Notes: generated by a model from the sequence alone, not told the origin. 8,094 nt of DNA from Rhodocyclaceae bacterium (GCA_030682595.1 JAUXNZ010000126.1:1-8094); one strand, 5' to 3'. Shown: positions 1 to 5,781, numbered from the stretch's first letter. Made by a program: numbers and translations.

Positions 1-72
1 GATCGGCATTCCCGCTTCGGCTTGCTTCAGAAATCCGATGATCTGTTCTTCGCTGTATCTGCTTGTCTTCAT
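1..72 (-). CDS. IS3-family transposase OrfA, N-terminal fragment
   Basis: The minus strand from 72 encodes MKTSRYSEEQIIGFLKQAEA followed by GMPI up to the window edge. This is the characteristic start of IS3-family OrfA proteins, the first helix of the helix-turn-helix domain that binds the element's ends. Only 24 residues are inside the window. OrfA is normally joined to the OrfB integrase by programmed frameshifting, which cannot be seen here. An in-frame ATG three codons upstream (at 81) gives MTD-MKTSRY. The GGAG at 83-86 is 2 nt from the ATG at 81 and 10 nt from the ATG at 72, so I prefer 72, where the family homology begins, but the choice is not settled. Confidence 0.75.
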   Translation of the reverse strand, partial: MKTSRYSEEQIIGFLKQAEAGMPI

Positions 73-100
73 GTCCGTCATTCTCCATATATTGACGGAC
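73..100 (-). promoter_or_regulatory. Leader hairpin around the orfA ribosome binding site
   Basis: GTCCGTCA (73-80) and TGACGGAC (93-100) form a perfect 8-bp inverted repeat around a 12-nt loop. In the orfA transcript the Shine-Dalgarno GGAG and the upstream ATG fall in the loop or at its edge, and the ATG at 72 follows the 3' arm directly. Such a hairpin could limit ribosome access and so hold transposase synthesis low, as is known for other insertion sequences through different structures. The repeat is seen directly; the regulatory role is inferred. Confidence 0.45.
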
Positions 101-110
101 TTCTCTACTT

Positions 111-1259
111 TTACTTGGTACGGCAGGCGGGGAGCAGGTCAGGACAGAGACAGGTGCCGGCGGCCGGGTCGTAGTCGAAGTCCTTGGGGCGGTAATGTTT
201 GGCACCTTTCTTCGGGTGGGCCTTGTCGTAGAGGGGATCGGGCAGGGCTTTGTATTTGTCCTGTTCCTTGAAGCGCTCGTCGCGCTTTCTCATGCCGGTG
301 TCGGCGACAAGGGCTGGTATCTGTTGTTCGGCCAGAGCAGCGATGTTGGCCTCGGAGTGATAGCCAGCATCGGCGGTGACCAGGGTCTGGTGGGTGCGCA
401 GGGATTCGGTGGCCTGGATGACGGGCAGCAGTAGTTCCTGTTCGGAACCGGTGCCGTGGGCCTGGGCTGCAACGATGATCTGGTGCCGATCGTCGACGGC
501 GGCTACTCCCGTATACCCTTGAATGACGCCCTTGCTGGTGGCCATCTTGGCTGATTCGTTGTCGGTGCGGTTGCTCTTCCTGATGCTGCCCTTGGCGCCC
601 TTCCGGTCTTCCGGGTGGGCCGCCAGCCAGTCGCGTAGTTGGGCGGCATCGCCTTGCAGGCGGGCGATGCGACGCTGTGCCTTCTCGTCGTGGCCGGGTT
701 CGGTTGGCAGGGCGTCGTTCGCGCGGTGGCGGGTGAGCATATGCTTCGCGGCGGCTTCGAGCTTGGCGGCCTGGCGCTCGAAGTCGCTACGCGTGCCGCT
801 CTTGGCCTTGCTGGCGTTCGCGGGCAGCTTGACGCCGTCGATGGCGAACATCTCGCGGCCGATCAGTCCTTGCCGGTCGCACAGATACAGCACTTGGGCG
901 AAGAGCTTGGCGATGTCGTCGCCAACCCCGGAGACGAAGGCGGCTATGGTGGTGTAGTGCGGGGCGCTGTCGCCACTCAAGGCGATGAAGGTGATGTGGT
1001 CCGTGCCGGCGCGCTCGATGCCGCGACTGCTAACGATGCCCTGACTGTAGGCGAACAGCACGACCTTGAGCAGCATGGCCGGCGGCCATGCGGTGGCACC
1101 GGTCTGGTCGTTGCGGTAACGGGCGTCGAAACCGGACAAGTCCAGTTCGTGGTCGACCAGGTGGTTCAGCGCGTGCTCGAATGTGCCGGGCAGCAACTGC
1201 CGCTCAAGATCGACGGCAATGAAGCGCGGGCTGGTATCAATATGTTTGTAGCGGGCCAT
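111..1259 (-). pseudogene. IS1182-family transposase, C-terminus lost to an IS3 insertion
   Basis: This is a DDE transposase of the IS1182 type. The start MARYKHIDTSPRFIAVDLER, the segment FIALSGDSAPHYTTI (residues 91-105), and FAIDGVKLPANASKAKSGTR (138-157) are typical. The first two catalytic acids are visible: D141 (AIDGVKL) and D297 (VTADAGYHSE). The third acid, a glutamate nearer the C-terminus, is missing because homology ends at residue 373 (TCLCP); the last nine residues and the stop come from the IS3 end. Full-length relatives have roughly 450-500 residues, so about a fifth is lost and the product should be inactive. The start at 1259 is supported by GGGAG (1266-1270) 6 nt upstream. 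Positions 142-1259 are true IS1182 coding sequence and 111-141 is IS3. Confidence 0.88.
129..141 (-). repeat. Putative IS3-type terminal inverted repeat (tip at 141)
   Basis: The minus-strand sequence TGACCTGCTCCCC starts with the TG dinucleotide usual at IS3-family tips and sits exactly where the host transposase frame loses homology. The partner repeat is outside the window. The bases just outside (TCC or GTCC on the minus strand) would be the target duplication to look for at the other end. Confidence 0.55.
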
Positions 1260-1352
1260 GCGGGTCTCCCTGTGTCACTCCGCATTCGAGCCTTGTTATT
1301 CCATTTGGTTCACAGCACAATGCAGCTATGAAACTACTTTTTCTACAGCTTC
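142..1352 (-). mobile_element. IS1182-family element, 5' portion (left end plus truncated transposase)
   Basis: The element comprises the transposase remnant and its 93-bp upstream leader, ending at a putative tip at 1352 where the minus strand reads GAAGCTGTAGAAAAA inward. The leader (1260-1352) contains no other gene, and I see no convincing promoter in it. The other end of this copy is interrupted by the IS3 at 141 and would continue beyond it outside the window. The exact tip is inferred from the 15-bp match to the copy at 2858-2872. Confidence 0.7.
1338..1352 (-). repeat. IS1182-type terminal repeat, left copy
   Basis: TTTTTCTACAGCTTC on the plus strand is repeated perfectly in inverted orientation at 2858-2872. 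Identity stops on both sides, so the repeat is exactly 15 bp. It resembles the TTTTTCAACAGCC-type ends I remember for IS1182 elements and sits just upstream of the transposase leader, so I read it as that element's 5' terminal repeat. It abuts the GTTAGAC core of the cassette-like unit. Confidence 0.65.
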
Positions 1353-1353
1353 G

Positions 1354-2855
1354 TTAGACCTCCCAACACTATGGCCAGCGCTCTACTAGACAACGCAACA
1401 CTGACCGCGGTTCAGCGTATTACTGGACAAGCCCCAACGCGTTCGTCTGATTCCGTTGACGTCGACCTTGTTGCGTTTGAGAACTACATCCAAGCGCGTC
1501 TCTTTTACGATGACGTTGTGGTCATAGATGACTATTTACCGCAGCATCGTGAAGCACGGAGAGCAGCATTTCCTCAACTAGGCTATGTCACGTCGGAGGA
1601 CTTCAAGCTACAGGAATTGTCGGCTGCGGCGGATGCAGCATCGGACGCAATCCATCCGAAAATTCAAGGTGGCGATTTTGCCAATCCAGAATTCAAGGCT
1701 TTGTTCAAATTGCTCCAAACGCATATGGTTTGCACATGGGATATCTCATCGAGCATCTACCACTTAAACCTCAAGGTGTTGGCTGCGCGGAACACACAAG
1801 ACTTTGACAAGTACGGTGCAGTAGCAACGGCAATGTTTAATGAACTATCCGATGCTAGCCGATCAGGGAGGCGAATTAAGAACGATGTCGAACTAGTTGA
1901 TCGCTACGGAAACCCGATCGGCAACGGTTACACAATCCCAGATGCAAAGTGGGGCAATGGAGAGTCTGGACCACCGAGCGGCGCTATCCAAGCGTTTTCA
2001 GCATCGCTTGTTTGGGTAGCGAACCGTGCCATGTACTACACATTAGCGGCCGCTCACCTAAAAGCGGATGTATTTCTTTATCCCATTCGCCAAGCATACC
2101 AACAACACTACTTGGCGCAGAACTTCAAATACGACGCAAATTTTCCCAAGCGCTTAGTCTCGCAATTCTCCGCGACTCTTAGCCGCGACATTGCCGAAAT
2201 TCACAATGGTGGAACACTTGCTATCGGCGCCGTCGATCTGCCGGTATTTTCGGCATGGCTGGCTAATTCCTGCGGCGATCCTGTTGCCGCGCTTCATGCG
2301 TTGGAGGACATCAGACTGCAAAACGAGTTCGTCGAAGCGCGGGAACAAGTATCCGAACTTCGCGAGATTTACAACGATGGAAGCATTTCGGATGCAAACA
2401 AGAAGATCGGCAAGATGACAGCAAGCATCAGCAAAGTATCCGCTGCCATGAGAGAGAAGTACTCCATTAAGACGCAGCAGGGTGTTCCACTAACCAGGCT
2501 TGTCACCGTCTACAATGCATTCGCTCTCTTGAAAGGGCTACCGCCCTTGCCCAAGATTGATCTATCAGTGAAATTACCTCAGTTCTTGCGTGACATGAAG
2601 CGCGAAGTTGGTTTTTCGGCGGTCTACCGAAACATCATGAATGATCTAGCTACATTTGGTGCTCTAGGTCAGGTTCGAGATGTACTGTGTCGGCGGGTTG
2701 AGCTTGAGGATAACGCCGTTGCATACACACCAAAAGCAGAAGATCCGAAGTATAGACATGCGCACTCAAAATTTAAGAGCCCAATGTGAGGTCTAATTCA
2801 TCCATCAACACGGACGTTGCGCGATGAAGCCGCGCAGCGCTGGTTATGTCAGACG
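1354..2855 (+). other. Integron-cassette-like unit carrying one gene
   Basis: Several features match a mobile gene cassette. GTTAGAC at 1353-1359 fits the GTTRRRY core with the crossover after its G. The only gene starts 12 bp after it. GTCTAAT (2791-2797) fits RYYYAAC at 6 of 7 positions and starts 2 bp after the stop codon. A stem-loop follows and the unit ends with GTT at 2855-2857. TTAGACCTC (1354-1362) and GAGGTCTAA (2788-2796) are perfect 9-bp inverted partners, as expected for the two halves of an attC brought together in an excised circle. No integrase gene is in the window and the downstream core (GTTGAAG) is 6 of 7. Alternatives are a passenger gene between IS ends, or chance similarity. 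Confidence 0.5.
1371..2789 (+). CDS. Hypothetical protein, 472 aa, unknown function (accessory gene)
   Basis: I do not recognise this protein. It looks soluble: no signal peptide and no clear membrane helix. An acidic N-terminal part has DVDLVAFENYIQARLFYDDV (residues 30-49). The middle has VWVANRAMYYTLAAAHLKAD (214-233) followed by VFLYPIRQAYQQHYL, a pattern of aromatic and arginine residues I loosely associate with uncharacterised accessory-region proteins. A charged, probably helical or coiled-coil stretch lies near residues 320-375 (EAREQVSELREIYNDG and after). Base composition differs from the chromosome: 27 of 60 GC at 1801-1860 against 43 of 60 at 6061-6120, with A/T-ending codons common, which suggests recent transfer. 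The ATG at 1371 has no obvious Shine-Dalgarno, as is common for cassette genes. Being framed by IS ends and cassette-like sites suggests a niche, stress or defence trait, but nothing in the sequence shows which. Confidence 0.85.
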   Translation: MASALLDNATLTAVQRITGQAPTRSSDSVDVDLVAFENYIQARLFYDDVVVIDDYLPQHREARRAAFPQLGYVTSEDFKLQELSAAADAASDAIHPKIQGGDFANPEFKALFKLLQTHMVCTWDISSSIYHLNLKVLAARNTQDFDKYGAVATAMFNELSDASRSGRRIKNDVELVDRYGNPIGNGYTIPDAKWGNGESGPPSGAIQAFSASLVWVANRAMYYTLAAAHLKADVFLYPIRQAYQQHYLAQNFKYDANFPKRLVSQFSATLSRDIAEIHNGGTLAIGAVDLPVFSAWLANSCGDPVAALHALEDIRLQNEFVEAREQVSELREIYNDGSISDANKKIGKMTASISKVSAAMREKYSIKTQQGVPLTRLVTVYNAFALLKGLPPLPKIDLSVKLPQFLRDMKREVGFSAVYRNIMNDLATFGALGQVRDVLCRRVELEDNAVAYTPKAEDPKYRHAHSKFKSPM

Positions 2856-2861
2856 TTGAAG
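2791..2861 (+). repeat. attC-like imperfect palindrome downstream of the accessory gene
   Basis: The inner stem pairs 2815-2823 (CGTTGCGCG) with 2831-2839 (CGCGCAGCG), 9 bp with one G-T pair, around a 7-nt loop. It extends through 2811-2813 with 2840-2842 and 2807-2809 with 2843-2845, leaving A2810 and A2814 bulged. An unpaired spacer follows, then GTCT (2791-2794) pairs with AGAC (2851-2854). A long imperfect stem with extrahelical bases, an unpaired spacer and outer core boxes is the plan of integron attC sites, and the length (about 65-70 bp) fits. A plain transcription terminator is less likely, since no T-run follows the stem directly. Confidence 0.5.
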
Positions 2862-2872
2862 CTGTAGAAAAA
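2858..2872 (+). repeat. IS1182-type terminal repeat, right copy
   Basis: GAAGCTGTAGAAAAA is the exact reverse complement of 1338-1352. Read from the right-hand remnant on the minus strand it is the 3' end of an IS1182-type element. It begins immediately after the GTT that ends the cassette-like unit. Confidence 0.6.
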
Positions 2873-2970
2873 CCCGCTTTTGGTCGGTGCGTGGGCGTAA
2901 AAGATGGCGCGATCAATGCCTCGTCATTTTCAATTCATCGCCAGAATGCCGTCTCGCCAGCGCCGACTTT

Positions 2971-2999
2971 TCAGGGAGTCGAATGAAGGTGCTCCCTGA
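2971..2999. repeat. 8-bp perfect inverted repeat in the IS remnant
   Basis: TCAGGGAG (2971-2978) and CTCCCTGA (2992-2999) pair perfectly across a 13-nt loop. On the minus strand it lies just downstream of the transposase-end fragment, so it may be a stem-loop in the 3' untranslated part of the old IS. There is no T-run after it on either strand, so it is not a canonical intrinsic terminator. Confidence 0.4.
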
Positions 3000-3010
3000 C
3001 CGGCATCCCC

Positions 3011-3049
3011 CTACTGCCCATAACCATGATGGGCCAGCTTCTCGATGAT
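3011..3049 (-). pseudogene. C-terminal fragment of an IS1182-type transposase
   Basis: The minus strand encodes IIEKLAHHGYGQ and a TAG stop, similar to the LVHNIEKLA-type ending I remember from IS1182 transposases. The frame is open back to a stop at 3077-3079, but residues before IIEK (REIRNLTPS) do not look like the family, so the fragment probably starts near 3049. Only 12 codons remain, so the call depends on the adjacent terminal repeat as much as on the peptide. Confidence 0.4.
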
Positions 3050-3104
3050 ACTCGGCGTCAAATTGCGTATTTCACGTTAACCCCCTACATGGAGCATCGA
3101 CACA

Positions 3105-3431
3105 GTGACCGGAATTGCCATAGTGATAATCCTGCTGGCCATGGGCAGCGGCTGGCTGTTCCGCCACCTGCTGCTGCGGGTGCTGCGGGAACGGCATCCC
3201 GACGAATTCGCCGCGCTGGGGCAGCCCACCAGCCAGCAGTTGGCGTCGCTCTCGCCAAAACTTCAGGAACTGCACCTTCGATTCTGGAAGTATCTGTGGG
3301 GCGGCAAGGTGTTTCAGATCAGGGACCGGCTTGTCACAGGCCTCGCCGCGGCGGCATTGCTTGCCGATGCCGCGCTGATTGTCGGCGTGGCGATTTTCCT
3401 GTGGCACGTCGGCGCGGCGCAGCCACTGTAA
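3105..3431 (+). CDS. Small two-helix membrane protein (UspB-like layout)
   Basis: The 108-residue product has a hydrophobic helix at about residues 3-19, a basic and amphipathic central part (HLLLRVLRERHPDEFAALG at 21-39, then LHLRFWKYLWGGKVFQIRDR at 57-75), and a second membrane helix at about 76-101. The plan and length resemble UspB (111 aa in E. coli) and similar short betaproteobacterial membrane proteins in which an LR-RHPE-ALG motif follows the first helix. I infer an inner-membrane protein with a cytoplasmic loop; the function is unknown. The GTG start keeps the whole first helix and has GGAG (3091-3094) 10 nt upstream, slightly far. The next in-frame ATG (residue 13) would break that helix. 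It is the only chromosomal plus-strand gene and converges on the hydratase-fold gene with 10 bp between stops. Confidence 0.65.
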   Translation: MTGIAIVIILLAMGSGWLFRHLLLRVLRERHPDEFAALGQPTSQQLASLSPKLQELHLRFWKYLWGGKVFQIRDRLVTGLAAAALLADAALIVGVAIFLWHVGAAQPL

Positions 3432-3441
3432 ACCGAATCGC

Positions 3442-4209
3442 TCAAGCCTTGCGCTTGTTCATGAAGCCGTCGATGCCCGCCACGGCGTCGGCGGTCATCA
3501 TGTTGCAGGCCATGGTTTCGGCGGCCAGTTGGTAGGCGCCGGCCAGGCCCATTTCGAGCTGGCGGTAGAAGAGCTGCTTGCCCATGGCGATGGCGTCCGG
3601 CGACTTGGCGCAGATGCTGTCGGTGAGTTTTTGCACTTCTGCATCGAGTTGTTCGGCCGGCACGACGCGATTGACGAGGCCGCGCCGCTGGGCTTCCGCG
3701 GCATCGATGAAGTCGCCGGTCAGCAGCATTTCGAGCGCCGGCTTCCGACCCATGTTGCGTGAGAGCGCGACAGCAGGTGTGGAGCAGAACAGGCCGACAT
3801 TGATGCCGGACACCGCGAACTTCGCCACGTCGGCGGCAACCGCCAGGTCGCAGCTCGCCACGAGCTGACAGCCGGCCGCCGTGGCGACGCCCTGCACCCG
3901 GGCAATCACCGGCTGCGGCAGTTCGGTGAGCAGGGTCATGACGCGCCCGCACTGCTTGAAGAGCTGCTGCATGTAGGCCTTGTCGTGGTTGGCGCGCATC
4001 TGCTTGAGGTCGTGCCCGGCGCAAAAAGCCTTGCCCGCGCCGGCGATGACGACGACCCGCGCCGTCCTGTCAGCGCCGACTTTTTCGAGCGCCGTTTGCA
4101 GCGCGGTCAATAGCTCGGTCGACAGGGCATTGAATTGCGCGGGACGGTTGAGCGTCAGCGTCACCACGCCGTCATGGTTTTCGGTCAGCACAATGGATTC
4201 GGTGGTCAT
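3442..4209 (-). CDS. Enoyl-CoA hydratase/isomerase-fold protein, ECHDC3-like
   Basis: This 255-residue protein is a complete single-domain crotonase-fold member, normally a trimer acting on acyl-CoA. Visible motifs are LTLNRPAQFNALS (18-30), the CoA and oxyanion-hole segment AFCAGHDLKQM (61-71), and VATAAGCQLVASCDLAVAAD (108-127). The glutamates used by classical hydratases (rat E144 and E164) align with Q115 and G135 (VSGINVGLF). The run GINVGLFCSTPAVALSR (135-151) and the C-terminal KRKA are close to the ECHDC3 branch, whose reaction is not well defined. True crotonyl-CoA hydration therefore looks unlikely. I start it at 4209, not at the ATG at 4224, because AAGGAG (4215-4220) lies 5 nt before it and its A is the last base of the upstream TAA stop (TAATG). 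The gene is last in the train, coupled to the lipoprotein gene. Confidence 0.9.
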   Translation of the reverse strand: MTTESIVLTENHDGVVTLTLNRPAQFNALSTELLTALQTALEKVGADRTARVVVIAGAGKAFCAGHDLKQMRANHDKAYMQQLFKQCGRVMTLLTELPQPVIARVQGVATAAGCQLVASCDLAVAADVAKFAVSGINVGLFCSTPAVALSRNMGRKPALEMLLTGDFIDAAEAQRRGLVNRVVPAEQLDAEVQKLTDSICAKSPDAIAMGKQLFYRQLEMGLAGAYQLAAETMACNMMTADAVAGIDGFMNKRKA

Positions 4210-4829
4210 TACTTCTCCTTGCATAGCGTGATGACTTGCGGCCGTTCGCGGGCCAGTTCATTCAACCATTGCGCCAGTTCGTCCGCCAGGGCCTGCGCCG
4301 CCTCACGCGTCGCCGCCACGCCACCTTGGGCGTCTGGAGTCGGGGCGTCGTGCTGTATCAGGAACGCACGCTTCGATAATGCTGTCTCGCCGCGCCGAGG
4401 CAGCAGGGTGGCGCTGACCTCCAGCACGAGCTGGCTGGTTTGCGGCGTGGCGAAGCGCTGTTCGATTTCATCCAGATGCAACTGCAGCCGGCAACCCGGC
4501 GCGGCAGACTCGGGCTGGCCGAAGACGATGCGCCGCTGCAGGAAGCGTTCCAGCAATTCGGCCGGCGGCGCTGCCCAGCGACTGTGCGCGTAGGCATGCC
4601 GCCGCGAGCTGTCGGCAGAGACAAGGCGATAGCGCATCTGCGGCCCGACCAGCCATGAATTCGCCCGCACTTCGATGGTGGCGACAGCGACGGCGATGGG
4701 CAAGCCGGATGCCGGCCTGGCGCCGGCAAAATCGCCGAGGTCGTAGAGCGCAGGTTCGGGCTGGCGTGACGAGGTTCCGGCGCAGCCCGCCAGCAGCGCG
4801 ACCAGAAGAATGATGACGATGTTGCGCAT
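4209..4829 (-). CDS. PqiC-type ABC transport auxiliary lipoprotein
   Basis: The 206-residue product begins with a lipoprotein signal, MRNIVIILLVALLAGC, with lipobox LLAGC and the lipidated cysteine at residue 16. Residue +2 is Ala, not Asp, so sorting to the outer membrane is expected. The mature part matches the ABC-type auxiliary lipoprotein family (PqiC, DUF330): ALYDLGD near 27-33, then a region containing RANSWLVGPQMRYRL (55-69), AYAHSRWAAPPAELLERFLQ (79-98) and a helical C-terminus with ALADELAQWLNEL (180-192). In PqiABC-type systems this lipoprotein works with the MCE protein at the outer membrane. I chose ATG 4829, which begins the signal peptide, over the upstream ATG at 4859 that overlaps the MCE gene. 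The stop of that gene is 4 nt upstream, and the TAA stop overlaps the next start. Confidence 0.88.
   Translation of the reverse strand: MRNIVIILLVALLAGCAGTSSRQPEPALYDLGDFAGARPASGLPIAVAVATIEVRANSWLVGPQMRYRLVSADSSRRHAYAHSRWAAPPAELLERFLQRRIVFGQPESAAPGCRLQLHLDEIEQRFATPQTSQLVLEVSATLLPRRGETALSKRAFLIQHDAPTPDAQGGVAATREAAQALADELAQWLNELARERPQVITLCKEK
4215..4220 (-). promoter_or_regulatory. Shine-Dalgarno that sets the hydratase-fold gene start
   Basis: AAGGAG, 5 nt before the ATG at 4209, is the strongest ribosome binding site in the minus-strand train. It lies inside the alternative MQGEV extension from 4224, so that longer start is disfavoured. It also overlaps the last codons of the lipoprotein gene. 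Confidence 0.75.
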
Positions 4830-4833
4830 GGAA

Positions 4834-5781
4834 TTATTCCGTCCGATGGGGAATGACAAAACCCGCCTCGCCCGGCCCCGGTTTGGCCGGAGCGGGCCCG
4901 AAGATCACGGACTGCGGCGTGTCGCCGATGGTTTTGAGCAAGCGGTCGAGACGGCGCGTGGCGGCGGCCAGATCAGTCATCAGCCGTTCCGCATGCGGCA
5001 GGGTGTCGGTGCCAAGCCGGTCGCTCACGCCAACCGCGCTGCCGGCAAGCTGATCAAGGCGCTGGGTCAGCGCATTCATGGCGCCGACCAGCGCGCGCGC
5101 TTCGACCGTCAGCGGCGCGGCCTCGCCAGCGGTTTTTTCCAGATGGGTCAAGAGCATCCGCAGGCGCTCGAGATTCGCGTCGGACAAGGCGGCACGCAAG
5201 CCCGCCATCACACTCGGCAATTCTTTCAGTCCGTCGGAAGCGCTGGCCAGGTTATCGAGCGTCCGGGAAACATTCTGGAGGTTGCGATCATCGAGCAGGC
5301 GATTGAGGCGCTGCCCGAGATCGGCGAGCTGGTCCGCAAGCGCACCGGCCTTGTCGTCCAGCGCGTTGAACAGTCCCGGCTGGATTTTCAAACGCGGCGG
5401 CGTCAGGCCTGTGGTATCCAGTGGCCGCCCGCCCTCCCCGGCCTCTTCCAGCATCACATAGGCCAGCCCGGTGACGCCCTGGAACTTGAGCTTGGCCACG
5501 GTCTTGTCGGTCAGGCGGTATTGACGGCCCAGCGTGATCTCGACCAGCAGCAGGCCGGGGTCCTTTTCATCCGGCTCGATGTCGATGACCTTGCCGGCGC
5601 GGATGCCGCGATAGCGCACCTGGGCCTGACGATTCAGCCCGGTCACGCTGCCGCGTGTTTCGAGGAGGTAAGTGTGCGTCGGGTCGCCGCCGCCCGCGAA
5701 CCACCAGAGCGCCGCGACGGCGGCCAGCAGGAACAGCAGGGTGAACAGACCCGCCAGCAGGGCATGGGAACGGTTTTCCAT
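4834..5781 (-). CDS. MlaD-type MCE-domain lipid transport protein
   Basis: The 315-residue protein has an N-terminal membrane anchor (about 8-28, LLAGLFTLLFLLAAVAALWWF), one MCE domain (about 36-113, with GSVTGLNRQAQVRYRGIRAG at 44-63 and the LKFQGVTGLAYVMLEE strand region at 98-113), then a long helical region (about 140-285) with heptad-like leucines. It ends in a proline- and glycine-rich tail (NTPQS-type motif at 287-299, GEAGF at 304-308). MCE proteins form hexameric rings in the periplasm that carry lipid from or to the permease. One MCE domain fits the MlaD class, while the long helical tail recalls MCE proteins with an extended needle. The ATG at 5781 starts the anchor; upstream in-frame residues lie in the ATPase gene. 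The gap from the ATPase stop is 4 nt and no good Shine-Dalgarno is seen, so coupling is likely. Confidence 0.92.
   Translation of the reverse strand: MENRSHALLAGLFTLLFLLAAVAALWWFAGGGDPTHTYLLETRGSVTGLNRQAQVRYRGIRAGKVIDIEPDEKDPGLLLVEITLGRQYRLTDKTVAKLKFQGVTGLAYVMLEEAGEGGRPLDTTGLTPPRLKIQPGLFNALDDKAGALADQLADLGQRLNRLLDDRNLQNVSRTLDNLASASDGLKELPSVMAGLRAALSDANLERLRMLLTHLEKTAGEAAPLTVEARALVGAMNALTQRLDQLAGSAVGVSDRLGTDTLPHAERLMTDLAAATRRLDRLLKTIGDTPQSVIFGPAPAKPGPGEAGFVIPHRTE

Larger units (their letters stand above)
1..141 (-). mobile_element. IS3-family insertion sequence, 5' end only (runs off the window)
   Basis: Read on the minus strand from 141, the sequence begins TGACCTGCTCCCC, which looks like the terminal repeat of IS3-group elements. 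A short leader follows, then an IS3-type orfA start at 72. The tip interrupts the IS1182-type transposase gene: the reading frame is normal through the codon ending at 141 and then continues into non-homologous sequence up to a stop at 111-113. The rest of the element (orfA body, orfB, other end, target duplication) lies beyond position 1. The boundary at 141 rests on the remembered terminal-repeat consensus and on where the IS1182 homology stops, so it could be off by a base or two. Confidence 0.7.
2858..3049 (-). mobile_element. Remnant of the 3' end of a second IS1182-type element
   Basis: On the minus strand this stretch contains, in order, a short frame matching the end of an IS1182-type transposase (3049 to the TAG at 3011-3013), about 140 bp of noncoding sequence, and the 15-bp terminal repeat at 2872-2858. 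That order and spacing is what I expect at the 3' end of such an element. It lies in the same orientation as the copy at 142-1352, so the accessory gene sits between the 3' end of one copy and the 5' end of the other. The right breakpoint near 3049 is estimated from where resemblance ends. Confidence 0.5.

Noticed and set aside
639..1331. 230-codon plus-strand frame opposite the IS1182 transposase
   Set aside because: It is fully antisense to a recognised transposase and has no family features.
1305..1332. Possible outward promoter from the IS leader toward the accessory gene (TTGGTT, 16 nt, TATGAA)
   Set aside because: Matches to the -35 and -10 boxes are only 3 of 6 and 4 of 6, too weak to report as a feature, although an IS-borne promoter at this place would make sense.
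3443..3457. Small hairpin CAAGC/GCTTG at the end of the hydratase-fold gene as a shared terminator
   Set aside because: The stem is only 5 bp inside coding sequence and has no T-run after it.
3026..3535. 169-codon plus-strand frame overlapping the small membrane protein
   Set aside because: The Arg/Ala-rich translation runs through an IS remnant, another plus-strand gene and the end of the convergent gene. The 3105 frame has coherent membrane helices instead.
4210..4224. Longer start (MQGEV) for the hydratase-fold gene
   Set aside because: The Shine-Dalgarno lies within this extension, and the ATG at 4209 overlaps the upstream stop, which is the usual coupled arrangement.
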